Shown: positions 7,201 through 15,281 of the stretch, in pieces
How the letters are laid out: each line of letters opens with the position of its first letter
Numbering within the stretch: the first letter of the stretch is position 1
Source of the DNA: Bacillota bacterium
GTDB taxonomy: Bacteria > Bacillota > Clostridia > Acetivibrionales > DSM-1351
Assembly: GCA_023417285.1 (NCBI GenBank)
Contig: JAEZFR010000369.1
Location: 1 to 16,545, forward strand
DNA: 16,545 bases
Direction: 5' to 3'
Translations under genes and position numbers: made by a program
Notes under the pieces: model-generated
What the model was told of the DNA's origin: nothing
Database searches by the model: none
The model's input: the letters and a program-made list of their open reading frames with translations, nothing else

Positions 7201-10200
7201 TACTCTTGTATTTGTGCTTCCTGAAAAGCTAGTAGTAGACCATGAAGCATTTCTAGTACTTGTAGTTAGATAGCCAAGCATCTCAATAGCCTTATTGTAT
7301 ACCGTAGTTATTGCACTATCTGTTGTTTTGGATTTCAATGTCGTGTAGTAAGCCTGCTTTTGAGCGACTGCATTTTGGAATATCTTGTTTCCAGTATCGG
7401 TTTTTGAGCGATCAAATACCGTCCCAATAACAGAATCAAGGCTAGATGCTGCCTGTACAGCTCCGTTACCTGTAATTCCTCCTACATAATAAGTCCCGTA
7501 AACAGTTGAGTTTCGTAATTCTGCCCTATAAATCTCACCTTCTCCAGCGATTCCCCCAATCAATGGGCCTGTTCCCACAACAAAAACATTTTCTGCTTTT
7601 GTAAGGTAATTATCATTTTGTTGAGAGGTTAATGTATTATCTCCCGTAATGTTTCCTATTCCCTCTATTCCTCCAACGTATTGATTTCCTGTAATAACCG
7701 CCTGTCTGACTAAATTGTTTCCGTATTTATTTGCCAATGAGCCACTATTAGCGTAGCCCGCTATACCGCCTACATAGTTGCCAGTGGCGCTGGAACTTAA
7801 TGCAGATACTACTATGTTTTGCATTGTTATGTTCCATAGGTTTCTGCCATCCTCTTGCATACCAACAATTCCACCAACATAGTCTCTACCTTCAACAGAC
7901 ATGTTTTGCGCTGTAACATCATACACCGAGCCAGCTCCAGAAAGTCTACCTGTTAATCCCCCCGCAGCTCTTCTCGTAGGCACTGGATTGAAAGTGGTTT
8001 TTATAAATATTTTATTTAAATTAATATTGTGTGCATTACCATATTCCATAGCAGCCAAACCTACAAAAGCGCTATTATATGTATTGATACTTACATTATT
8101 GAAGTCTACATTGTATATATCTCCAGTAACCGTACCAAACAAACCAAAACCGTTAGTAGGCTCCGGATGATTTTGCTTATCCTTGGTTAATGAGATGTCT
8201 TCAAACTTTAAGTAGCTTATGTCCCCATATGCAGCCTCAACAAGGGATTCTCCGCTAGTCATATTTATACCCTTGATAGTTTTCCAGTTGTTTTTATCAT
8301 CGCCTATAAGGCTATTAATAATTACTCCACTGGCTGCAATACCACGGAATGGTGTGAAATCCAGGTCTCCAATAATTTGAATATTGTACCTTTTGCCCCG
8401 AATACTATCATCACTCATCAGGTTATTCCATTGGCTTGCTGAGCTTATCTGCAAATACTGAGGCTGAATTCCAACACTTAATTTCATTGTCTGGCTTTTT
8501 GCCTCACCATTTTCTACGTAGTCAATACCAGTAAGATAATAGCAATCATAGTAACCTTCAATATCAAGGACATATTCCAGGGTGGTGCCATTTGCTGATT
8601 TTAGTATTGTTACTGCTTGGCCCTGCCCTCCTAAATCTGCTGCCTTAAGTCCACTAAACTTAGCTCCTGTAATGACTATGTCAGCATTGTGAGTTGCTTC
8701 TATTTTTACTATGTATAGGTTACCTGAACTATAAGGTCTACTTGTAACCTCCGATATTTTAATTTCGCTGTTTTCTAGCTTATAATCCTCCTGGTATGGA
8801 ACAAGTTCATTACCTGACACCTTTTTTAGTTTTGGCATAACACCTTGAGACAGCTTTTGTGTATCTACTACAAAATCCTTATCCCACTCTAGTGCTCCTC
8901 CCTGACTATATGTATTGACATCGGTAAGCTGATTATATGTCTTAAGCTCACTGTCTTTGTTAAGAATTCCGTTTAATAATGAATATTCATAACCATATAG
9001 CTTAATAGCAGATGGTGTGGGTGATACTCCACGTCCAAAGTATCTACTTACATCATTGGCATTTGGCTTGGAAGTAAATACATTACCTAGTACTAAGCCG
9101 TTAACATTATCTTCAGAGTTCTTAACATTTGTAAAGCCCATTACCCCGCCTACCCTCTCAGTGATAGAGGTAATATCTACATCTACATAGAAGTCCTTGA
9201 GGGAATATAAACTTGACTGATAGTTTGTATTAGTGTCTATAGCACCAATTAATCCACCTACATTTTTATATGCCGTATCTATAGATCCATTAATGGCATA
9301 AACATGTCTGATTTCGGCACCAGCTCGTGCAAAGCCTAACAGCCCGCCAGCTCCACCGCAGTCTCCAGCAGAAAGTATATTTAAATTCACTCCATCGGTA
9401 TAACAATTGAGTATTGTTATATTATTCATGGCTGTGCTTCGCTGTCTTCCGACAAGTCCTCCAATGTATTGTGTATAATTGCCGTCTGATGTAGAAGTTA
9501 TTTTTATATTGTGGGCAGAAGAATTCATTATTGTACTTGCATATATATCTGAAGTAATAGCTCCACACTGTTGATAACTTACCGCCTCCATACCTATAAT
9601 ATGAACATTGTCCACAACCGATCCTGTTAACATTCTTCCTATGAAACCTTTATATAGAGAATTTCCTTCATTGAGGTTAAGGTCTTTCACTGTAAGGTTC
9701 TTAACAGTCCCCGTTAGTTTACCTATAACATAGCCATAAGTTCCTGCATCAATGCTGCTTATAGTGAAATTATTGCCGTCTAGCTTACCCGAAAAGGCAT
9801 CTAATGCAAAGCTAGCATTATTAGGGTCCATCGTCAGATTTGGAGCAGGGATAACAGGTACAGTTGGAGCATAACCAAAGAAGTTCAAGTCTTTCATTAA
9901 CCTATAATTTTGCTGAAGGTCGTTCTTTATTGATGCAAATTCCGCTTCTGACGAAATAGGCATGTAAAACTCTACAGGTATAGTAGGATAGTAATCATCT
10001 GTATAAGTTACTGTCCTTGTCATTCCTTGGAACCCAAGTGAATAGTCAAACCCTGTTATATTATATGAGGAATAATACTTGGTAACTGCTGGCTTGGTAA
10101 TGCGTACAGTTACTCTATAGAACTTCCCATCCTCTTCCTGTGATAAAACATCAATATTAAGCCATTGTGCCCGTATAGCAGTTATATTAAAATGGTCAGG

Positions 10201-13200
10201 ATTGTTAAACGTTATAACTGCCTTAGCCGAGTCATCATTTTGTTCAATCACCTGAGCATCAACAATATTAATATTATCTGATGGGGATAAACCTGGTAGA
10301 GGCAGATATTCCTGTAGCGGCATTAAATCCGGCCAAGCTACATGAGGATAATACCCCATTTGTACAGGTTCATACTCAAACTGTCCAACCTTACTGCTTT
10401 GCTGATTGTCAAGAACTCGGTTATACCATAGTTTATCGTAGAGTACCAGCTTGCTAATCCTTCTATTATCCGTCTTGCCATAATTATTCTCTGAATAGTA
10501 GTATGTATTTGAGGCATTACCGGTATATCTGCTTCTATATGCAGGTCCAAAGCCTTCACGGATAAGGCCTCCATAGTAAACATCTCCAGCTGAAAAACTA
10601 TTTTTGAGAGTACCTTCATTTATACCTACTAGATTAAATGCATAATCGTTTGCAGACAACACAGCTCTGGTCTCAATATTAGGTAACGAAAATACATTTT
10701 CAATAATACCATCAGCATAATTTACCGAGGAGATTGCTCCCATTATGGTATTTGCTGAATATTGTTCTTCGGTCAGGTATTCTCTACTAGTCATTCTTAT
10801 CGGTGCACCATAAATATAGCCGTTTCGGATTATGCCCTTGTTATACTCACATACGCCAGATGAGTAGTTTGTACTAATCAATGGGTCTTTAAGATTAACA
10901 ACAAAATTTTCAATTACACCCGATTCATTGTTCATATAACAAATGGTGGAACTATCATTCTTATTGGTCTGAGTTCCTGCATTACCATTGTTTCTAATAA
11001 ACAATATATTTTGAATTGTTCCAGAATTATAATTTACAAGGCGGTCCGTTCTAGCCTCTGCTGTAGTACCCCATGTACTTGCGTATGTGAAGACCATATT
11101 CTTGAGAACACCACGGTATCCTATATTTGTTATAAGCGCTCCTCCGCTGTTACTTGTCAGCTTATGACCTCTAAAATCCAATTCACCTGTAAAATAGGGA
11201 CTAGGAGCACTATTTGTAATATTACTTACGCCTGAAGCCAAGGTAATATCGTTAAGAACAAAGTATTTCTTATCAAGTCCATAACGGATATTAAGCAAAT
11301 CATCCTGTGTTCTTATTGCTATAATTTCCTTTTCGGTTGAGAAATCTTCCTTACCCAGCTTTATCTCATAATCAAATACTCTAGCTGAAAGTTCAAATGT
11401 ATAGTTATTGTATCCCTTTTCTACCTCATAATAAAAGTCAGTATCAATGCTACGCTCCTGGCCAGTAAACTCCTTTTCGTCTACAAGTACTTCGGTTTTA
11501 TCAGCCCTTACCTGGAACATTTTAAGTATAAACTTGCCATTCTCTCCAATTGTCCATTGATGCCTTCTGGTATCAACCCATACCCCATTTTTATATACTT
11601 TTATATAATAGGCTGGTATTGGACCTAATTCATTCTGAGAATCAATAACGGAAGCATTTATATTTGCATAGTAATGGCTACTATCACTTTGCCTAGTTTC
11701 CATGAATCGGATACCCCAGAAATAATGAATAGTATTACTTGTATCAGTGTTATTTGCAATAATGTAAAGTCTCTGCTTGCCCGTTAAATTTACTCCATTG
11801 TTTAGTAATATAATATCTGTCCATCTGCTTCTCTCAGTGCCTAATGTTGCCGCATTTATAGTTGTGGACCCAATTGGCTGTGCGCTTGGATTCAAGTCAG
11901 GATCAGATAAATATATTTTGTAGGTAGTAGTTTTATTCCCCGAAAATCCTATTTGAAAAGCATTGGTATTTTGGTATCCAAAATCAACATTCATTGCAAA
12001 CTTCGCCTGATAGACTGAGCCCTTCTTTGTAGTCATAGTATTATTAAATCTATATTTATTTGTGTTAAGTGTAATACCTGTTGGCGAAATACTAGTTGGA
12101 GCAACCTCAACCCTGCTCAACATCTTATTACTATCCATTTGCAAAATTTGAATAGAACCTGAAACCGCCTCTCTTGTAACAATAACCAAAGGCTGCATTT
12201 TATCCGCTAATTCTGAGTAATACAGCTCCTGATTTTTTCTATAGGTTTTCATGTCAAAACCATTGTTATACTCTTTTGCAAAGAATTTAAATGTATATGG
12301 CTTATCCCTTTTTAGCTTCTGAATTTCTATAACATCTATGCCATCTGGTGAGGGTATATCAATTGTATCAATCTGACTACCATTTTCATCATATACCGCT
12401 ACTGAAACAGGATATGAGATAATTGAATTATCTGGATCCTGTACAGAAACACCGTATAACTTGATAAAATCCGCTGATGCATAGATAGCGTCTATATTTA
12501 TAACAGGTGTAATCTTCATTGTTGTAAATGTTTTTGGTGTATAATAGGTTGAAATCTCTCTATATATCTGATGATCTACAGAACCCATTATTGCCTTCGG
12601 AACTATGTTCAACTTGTATTCCGTTTGGCTATTAAGATTAATGGCACTAAAGGTGATACTCGCATTATTTGTTTTCATGTACTCAATAGCTGATTGAGTA
12701 ACCGATACTAAACCTGTTGCATCAATTGCAGAAACAGATGTATTATCATACTCATATTGAATTTTGATGCCAGTCCCGTCATTATTTTCTTTCTTGATAA
12801 TGGAAAAATCAATATCCGAGATAAGATTTACAAGCCTGCTGTCTGTTCTATCCTTATTGAGTTTTACAGAAAAAACAGCTTGGTTACTACCTAGGTTTTT
12901 CAACTCAACATCAAAGAAGGCCAGACCCAAAGAAGATATTGGCGTTGTTGTAAATCTAGCTTCACCTATAATGCCATTATCATACCAACCCATACTGTCA
13001 TTAATATTGTAGGTGGAGATAACCTTTATGCTATATACCTCATAGTCTATGAGGTCAAGAAATCTTATAGTGTTAATATCCTGGTCGATATAATGTATCT
13101 CACTTTCATTATTGTCAGTAACAAAAATCCCCTCTGCATTCTTTCTCTGTATTCTTGTCTTAACTGGGTTGTTATTACTATCATATACAGTAAAAAAGGT

Positions 13201-15195
13201 ACTGTTAGCTCTAACGTCAGCACTATCAGCATTAGAAAGCTTTATTGAGGCTTCTACATTTTTTATCTCATTCTTTAAAATGTTTATTTCTGCTTTTGGA
13301 GGCTGCTTACAAGTGTGCGTAATGCCTCTAAGAACTCCCTCCTGCGGCAGTATATTTCCAAATCTATCGTAGCATACGAATTCATAGTAATATTCCTTGT
13401 CAGAAGGAATCACTCCGGTTGATTCGTATAATATCGCCTTTCCCAGTCTAAGGCTATTTAGGTCCTTGCTGGATACAGTTATTCTATACACCTTGGAATC
13501 ATCGTCCTTTTGGGTAAAAACGACTTCAACCTTATTCATATACTGAACAGATTCTATGTAAGTATACTTTGTAATAGGCTTTCCGCTTTCATCTGTTGCT
13601 TGTGTAGTTGATTTTATAGCATTAGATATTGTCAAATCCTTTAATTGTATCTTATTATAAAATATATTGCCATTTTGCCAATTAAAGCGAAGTGGTGGCA
13701 AATTACTTAAGTCCAAAGTAGTAAGTTCTTTTCCTTCCACTATAGTTTCTTCAACCTTAAGTCCGTTCATGTCTATATATGCCATTTTTACGTCAAGAGT
13801 ATATTTTGTAGATGGCTTGAGTGGCCCTACGCTTACATCATCCGACTTAGTATAGCCCTTCTTCATAACCAGCTTCTTATCACTATCATAGACCTCAAAA
13901 CTTACACCTGTTCTGTATAGAAATTGTGGGTTTTCTATTACCATACCCGGTGCTACGATAGCATATACCGTAGCAGTAATATTATTAATATCAAGAGTAA
14001 CCTTCGGTTTAACCCAGTCCTTTATTATCGGTGGAGGATTTGCTGGTGGCTCAACTTGAGTTGAATCATCTTGAGGAGAGCTACCATTTGATGATGAGGC
14101 ATCAGGCATTTTATTGGGGAGGTCGTTTGGTTTTGCCACCGCAGCAGCAGCAGCTGGTTCAGCAGGTTTTGCCTCCTGAGTAGAAATTGCTTGAGAGCTT
14201 GTGGCAGGTTTTGATTTTGGTTTACCACTATCTGTATGCTTCGCAGGAATATCTGATTTTGGTGCTGGTTGGTGCTGTGCAGAGGATTGCTGTGAAGGTG
14301 TATTCTCAGCTTGCTGAGGAATGTCAGCATCAGGTTCGGGAGCATTTTGGTCAGCATTATTTTCACTGCCAATTATTCCAAGCTGTTGTTTCCCTTCAGC
14401 AGTATTATTCTTATTGGGTGAAGTATAGTTAATCTCGAGGTTTTGCTTTAGAGGGTCCTCTTTTTTGTTGTCCTTCTCCCTTAATTTTTCTTTTTGATAA
14501 AGTCCCAGTTTCTCTAGGAAATCATAATAAAGATACTCTTTTCCGTCTATTTCTAATATAGACTTTTCTGCAACAGGCTTAATACTATAGAGCTTAAATA
14601 TATTTTCCTCTAGGGTATAATAACGTATCTCATTCTCCATAAACCTAATAATAGAGTTATGTGGTATATTCTTCTCAACGAAAAAGCTGCCTGATACCTT
14701 TATTTCCTTAGCATTAATATACAGTCCGTTAGTCAAGTCCATGAGGATGAATTGCTCCCTGTAAGCCCTCTCCATATCCGGATTAAAGCTTACGCCATCA
14801 TTAATGTAGAGGCCGCTGTAAGCCTTTGTATAAACAAAATCGTTTGTTATAAGATTAGGCTTATCGGTCAGAGTCATTAATGTAGAAGCATTATTGATAA
14901 AAAGAGGAAATATGTCATTTGCAGGGGTCTTCTCATCTCCTATATAAAAGCTCCCAGATTTTTGATAAATTGTATCTGATATTGAAAAAGGAACTGCTGT
15001 AATAGCTGAATCTGAGGTATTTACGCTATCTTTTAGTAAATTCTTTGTCACATCATTCTTGCTTATCATATAGCCATCATTGTTTAGTATCAGAAAAACA
15101 GAGAGTTGATTGTTTTTTACAATAAAAACAACTAACACCATTACGCAAAGTAATAATGCATATACTATACCCATTATGAGTCTATTCTTTTTCAT
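4225..15195 (-). CDS. Giant (3656-residue) membrane-anchored GLUG/beta-helix surface protein, ZmpB-like architecture without the protease
   Basis: Order of parts: N-terminal membrane segment about 6-26 (signal anchor or signal peptide, no clear cleavage site); a 205-residue domain (30-235) shared with the upstream gene; a charged, then Pro/Gln/Ser/Ala-rich linker (about 236-395); several fibronectin/Ig-like regions (about 396-1020, e.g. PLKPSTKYTLDVKMAY); a possible CBM6-like sandwich (about 1025-1165); three beta-helix modules (1290-1635, 1745-2135, 2247-2925) separated by Ig-like strands; an unrecognised domain (about 2926-3340); a Ser/Asn-rich linker; a helical segment (about 3420-3540); a membrane helix (3627-3648) with RRK after it. 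The GLUG (VGGIxG) repeats and module ends such as QMGYYPHVAWPDLMP recall the non-catalytic parts of ZmpA/B/C-type (M26) proteins. I see no HExxH zinc site and no LPXTG signal. It is probably an adhesin or cell-envelope scaffold. Start ATG 15195 has AGAGGT 7 bases upstream. The gene overlaps the GGDEF-EAL gene by 4 bases. Confidence 0.9.
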   Translation of the reverse strand: MKKNRLIMGIVYALLLCVMVLVVFIVKNNQLSVFLILNNDGYMISKNDVTKNLLKDSVNTSDSAITAVPFSISDTIYQKSGSFYIGDEKTPANDIFPLFINNASTLMTLTDKPNLITNDFVYTKAYSGLYINDGVSFNPDMERAYREQFILMDLTNGLYINAKEIKVSGSFFVEKNIPHNSIIRFMENEIRYYTLEENIFKLYSIKPVAEKSILEIDGKEYLYYDFLEKLGLYQKEKLREKDNKKEDPLKQNLEINYTSPNKNNTAEGKQQLGIIGSENNADQNAPEPDADIPQQAENTPSQQSSAQHQPAPKSDIPAKHTDSGKPKSKPATSSQAISTQEAKPAEPAAAAAVAKPNDLPNKMPDASSSNGSSPQDDSTQVEPPANPPPIIKDWVKPKVTLDINNITATVYAIVAPGMVIENPQFLYRTGVSFEVYDSDKKLVMKKGYTKSDDVSVGPLKPSTKYTLDVKMAYIDMNGLKVEETIVEGKELTTLDLSNLPPLRFNWQNGNIFYNKIQLKDLTISNAIKSTTQATDESGKPITKYTYIESVQYMNKVEVVFTQKDDDSKVYRITVSSKDLNSLRLGKAILYESTGVIPSDKEYYYEFVCYDRFGNILPQEGVLRGITHTCKQPPKAEINILKNEIKNVEASIKLSNADSADVRANSTFFTVYDSNNNPVKTRIQRKNAEGIFVTDNNESEIHYIDQDINTIRFLDLIDYEVYSIKVISTYNINDSMGWYDNGIIGEARFTTTPISSLGLAFFDVELKNLGSNQAVFSVKLNKDRTDSRLVNLISDIDFSIIKKENNDGTGIKIQYEYDNTSVSAIDATGLVSVTQSAIEYMKTNNASITFSAINLNSQTEYKLNIVPKAIMGSVDHQIYREISTYYTPKTFTTMKITPVINIDAIYASADFIKLYGVSVQDPDNSIISYPVSVAVYDENGSQIDTIDIPSPDGIDVIEIQKLKRDKPYTFKFFAKEYNNGFDMKTYRKNQELYYSELADKMQPLVIVTREAVSGSIQILQMDSNKMLSRVEVAPTSISPTGITLNTNKYRFNNTMTTKKGSVYQAKFAMNVDFGYQNTNAFQIGFSGNKTTTYKIYLSDPDLNPSAQPIGSTTINAATLGTERSRWTDIILLNNGVNLTGKQRLYIIANNTDTSNTIHYFWGIRFMETRQSDSSHYYANINASVIDSQNELGPIPAYYIKVYKNGVWVDTRRHQWTIGENGKFILKMFQVRADKTEVLVDEKEFTGQERSIDTDFYYEVEKGYNNYTFELSARVFDYEIKLGKEDFSTEKEIIAIRTQDDLLNIRYGLDKKYFVLNDITLASGVSNITNSAPSPYFTGELDFRGHKLTSNSGGALITNIGYRGVLKNMVFTYASTWGTTAEARTDRLVNYNSGTIQNILFIRNNGNAGTQTNKNDSSTICYMNNESGVIENFVVNLKDPLISTNYSSGVCEYNKGIIRNGYIYGAPIRMTSREYLTEEQYSANTIMGAISSVNYADGIIENVFSLPNIETRAVLSANDYAFNLVGINEGTLKNSFSAGDVYYGGLIREGFGPAYRSRYTGNASNTYYYSENNYGKTDNRRISKLVLYDKLWYNRVLDNQQSSKVGQFEYEPVQMGYYPHVAWPDLMPLQEYLPLPGLSPSDNINIVDAQVIEQNDDSAKAVITFNNPDHFNITAIRAQWLNIDVLSQEEDGKFYRVTVRITKPAVTKYYSSYNITGFDYSLGFQGMTRTVTYTDDYYPTIPVEFYMPISSEAEFASIKNDLQQNYRLMKDLNFFGYAPTVPVIPAPNLTMDPNNASFALDAFSGKLDGNNFTISSIDAGTYGYVIGKLTGTVKNLTVKDLNLNEGNSLYKGFIGRMLTGSVVDNVHIIGMEAVSYQQCGAITSDIYASTIMNSSAHNIKITSTSDGNYTQYIGGLVGRQRSTAMNNITILNCYTDGVNLNILSAGDCGGAGGLLGFARAGAEIRHVYAINGSIDTAYKNVGGLIGAIDTNTNYQSSLYSLKDFYVDVDITSITERVGGVMGFTNVKNSEDNVNGLVLGNVFTSKPNANDVSRYFGRGVSPTPSAIKLYGYEYSLLNGILNKDSELKTYNQLTDVNTYSQGGALEWDKDFVVDTQKLSQGVMPKLKKVSGNELVPYQEDYKLENSEIKISEVTSRPYSSGNLYIVKIEATHNADIVITGAKFSGLKAADLGGQGQAVTILKSANGTTLEYVLDIEGYYDCYYLTGIDYVENGEAKSQTMKLSVGIQPQYLQISSASQWNNLMSDDSIRGKRYNIQIIGDLDFTPFRGIAASGVIINSLIGDDKNNWKTIKGINMTSGESLVEAAYGDISYLKFEDISLTKDKQNHPEPTNGFGLFGTVTGDIYNVDFNNVSINTYNSAFVGLAAMEYGNAHNINLNKIFIKTTFNPVPTRRAAGGLTGRLSGAGSVYDVTAQNMSVEGRDYVGGIVGMQEDGRNLWNITMQNIVVSALSSSATGNYVGGIAGYANSGSLANKYGNNLVRQAVITGNQYVGGIEGIGNITGDNTLTSQQNDNYLTKAENVFVVGTGPLIGGIAGEGEIYRAELRNSTVYGTYYVGGITGNGAVQAASSLDSVIGTVFDRSKTDTGNKIFQNAVAQKQAYYTTLKSKTTDSAITTVYNKAIEMLGYLTTSTRNASWSTTSFSGSTNTRVGGISGRTLSVYNSIASNCKIGGYGAMNVGGIVGLVEGSSSNVLWPYRVISSGTQNCTVDGAENVGGVAGFYNRGYMESCYSNADVTASRSSAGGLIGSVKANGLGSVSETPYASHLFFVGTVTAPDYAGGIIGRMQQDLYNINEGWLMAGNVVATNASSKGAYHVNRQLGDTRKITKAGLYNNSILTINNVTKKGSELSPLELLETSILDTATLKTENVYTTQLGWSAGLGTTASNYTTRYWMYNGLANGYMPYLDYVPTRVYGMDYGYKVMKYQEGYLPDAVNTTKAAIDINGNYIYRYETYQGGVPVPGSGATIIKKSMLLRTNAVDLPHAEFYAVDADKLNIEFSLENPSATFTVSVAGQQVVKNPIDKRTFTLNYDFKRELEITVSNGVSELKYNVYPEDVRRDIMTWKSDYYYIAAEGVKGSRPDISGVFVNIYNGKMLDGNGNILDAKTGEKLGTITGVSLNDQALPTSSIVYDNCKIETFKNYSLVDGVLRDKLRLYVKNGELSAISSNLPAIMDSFILDNYNGNSYCSVLGTDGIIVDMTDNGLNMPNEIENSSIQYMTNNLNTTSHIVLIRYNDGAVAGFNYITGEMLDIESPRGVSAQGYSATGKKERSTNSLMTNFSSMYVDVMAFEADLDAIGWAAVNGTNTDNGTAVSPNGGTFNEDAESAMKMYLEGSFIMEDGSQAADSEKLKQISGGVASEVNGQNSQNTDNTLSGDTSNLPSADNNSMSGIPPSNLINGQNSDAINQATMTNEAVSKVTTQGAITDASEINTLVEKSLQPGGELEEAFNAAILKLVDLGIDSKQASQIVKASIIKAAELGMTNDSIKSLLDKAVQNTVEQLKTGSKLDTATIVDVLEKAMDYQAKETSDNSKMEANITDESSKPTEKTQVDQNRYIPVYDAIQARYILFDKKDLLDKNADKIESVNDKVEKSGHMVNYHPKQKVDKDKPDDANIYGYLLVFGAIAGISLLLGYMIINRRKEANP
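4236..4242 (-). promoter_or_regulatory. Ribosome binding site of the GGDEF-EAL gene inside the giant gene
   Basis: AAGGAGG on the - strand (complement of 4236-4242) lies 7 bases before ATG 4228 and inside the last codons of the giant gene. With the ATGA stop/start overlap at 4225-4228 it shows translational coupling and fixes the start of the GGDEF-EAL protein. Confidence 0.85.
4245..4317 (-). other. C-terminal membrane anchor of the giant protein
   Basis: Residues 3627-3648 form a 22-residue hydrophobic helix (YGYLLVFGAIAGISLLLG and on) followed by NRRKE, a stop-transfer charge pattern placing the last eight residues in the cytoplasm. There is no sortase motif before it. Confidence 0.85.
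6421..8457 (-). repeat. GLUG beta-helix module 3 of the giant protein (residues 2247-2925)
   Basis: The longest module. It opens with YLQISSASQWNNLM and YNIQIIGDLDF and has about a dozen GLUG rungs: AGGLTGRLSG, VGGIVGMQEDG, VGGIAGYANSG, VGGIEGIGN, IGGIAGEGE, VGGITGNG, VGGISGRT, VGGIVGLVEG, VGGVAGFYNRG, AGGLIGSVK and AGGIIGRMQ. Between VGGITGNG and VGGISGRT an Ala/Lys/Thr-rich helical insertion of about 60 residues interrupts the helix. It closes with ANGYMPYLDYVPT. Confidence 0.85.
8791..9963 (-). repeat. GLUG beta-helix module 2 of the giant protein (residues 1745-2135)
   Basis: Opens with MPISSEAEFASIKNDL and NYRLMKDLNF, then FSGKLDGNNFTISSI. Its rungs carry the GLUG signature: FIGRMLTG, IGGLVGRQRS, GGAGGLLGFA, VGGLIGAID and VGGVMGFTN. 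It closes at GVMPKLKKVSG. An Ig-like segment precedes it with ITGFDY, matched by LTGIDY before module 3. Confidence 0.8.
10291..11328 (-). repeat. Beta-helix module 1 of the giant protein (residues 1290-1635)
   Basis: The module opens with IIAIRTQDDLLNIRYGLDKK and YFVLNDITL, the usual entry to GLUG-type beta-helices. Its rungs repeat a pattern of N/Y-x(1,2)-G-x-I/L-x-N (YNSGTIQNILFI, NNESGVIENFVVNL, EYNKGIIRNGYIYG, NYADGIIENVFSLP, INEGTLKNSFSAGD). It ends with QMGYYPHVAWPDLMP-type residues. Canonical VGGIxG rungs are absent, so it differs from modules 2 and 3. Confidence 0.7.
11700..12123 (-). other. Possible CBM6-like beta-sandwich in the giant protein
   Basis: Residues about 1025-1165 contain GSVYQAKFAMNVDFG, a central strand pair, and NNGVNLTGKQRLYIIANN followed by HYFWGIRF. 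The last two resemble the closing strands of family 6-type carbohydrate-binding modules (G-x-h-x-L-Y-h-x-F then N-h-D-x-F-x-F). The similarity is by eye only, and the binding residues are not identified. Confidence 0.4.
14040..14490 (-). other. Low-complexity Pro/Gln/Ser/Ala linker in the giant protein
   Basis: Residues about 236-385 are first Lys/Glu-rich, then rich in Pro, Gln, Ser, Asn and Ala, with a seven-residue stretch dominated by Ala coded by a short GCA/GCT-type triplet run near 14145-14160. It separates the shared N-terminal domain from the first Ig-like domain and would act as a flexible spacer, possibly spanning the cell wall. Confidence 0.75.
14491..15108 (-). repeat. Domain shared with the upstream gene, single copy at the N-terminus of the giant protein
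   Basis: Residues 30-235 align along their length with the upstream protein. Paired segments include GYMISKNDV / GFCITDNRV, IYQKSGSFYI / LYKKTDGFYI, FPLFINNAS / YPIYLNNGA, NGLYINAKEIKV / NKLYVNVQEIKI, NSIIRFMENEIRYY / NSILRLQDNELSYY and KLYSIKPV / EFYSIKVV. The pattern of short strands with aromatic residues suggests a beta-rich, extracytoplasmic fold. I do not recognise the family. Confidence 0.8.
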
Positions 15196-15202
15196 TTAAA
15201 AT

Positions 15203-15208
15203 ACCTCT
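15203..15208 (-). promoter_or_regulatory. Ribosome binding site of the giant gene
   Basis: AGAGGT on the - strand (complement of 15203-15208) lies 7 bases before ATG 15195 and supports this start. The 86-bp gap to the upstream gene shows no strong terminator and no convincing promoter, so the genes are likely co-transcribed. Confidence 0.6.
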
Positions 15209-15281
15209 AGCCTTTCCAACCCACATAAAATAGCCTTATAGCTCAGCATTATTAGTGAGTCATGTAAATCTTTCTAAACCT

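Noticed and set aside
10338..10619. Open frame of 93 codons on the - strand inside the giant gene
   Set aside because: It is a shifted-frame shadow of beta-helix module 1, with no ribosome binding site and no family resemblance.
14139..14160. Phase-variable simple repeat (GCA/GCT triplets)
   Set aside because: The repeat unit is three bases, so length change would alter the Ala run without shifting the frame, and the tract is short.
14025..14372. Open frame of 115 codons on the - strand inside the giant gene
   Set aside because: It is a shifted-frame reading of the low-complexity linker; the Gln/Leu-rich product reflects the triplet bias there.
4225..15195. Zinc metalloprotease (ZmpB/IgA1 protease) activity or sortase anchoring
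   Set aside because: No HExxH motif and no LPXTG-like signal found in the whole chain; only the surrounding architecture resembles that family.
15196..15281. Terminator or promoter between the upstream gene and the giant gene
   Set aside because: Only a 3-4 bp stem (AGC/GGCT) before a short T run, and no -35/-10 pair with good match; read-through is more likely.
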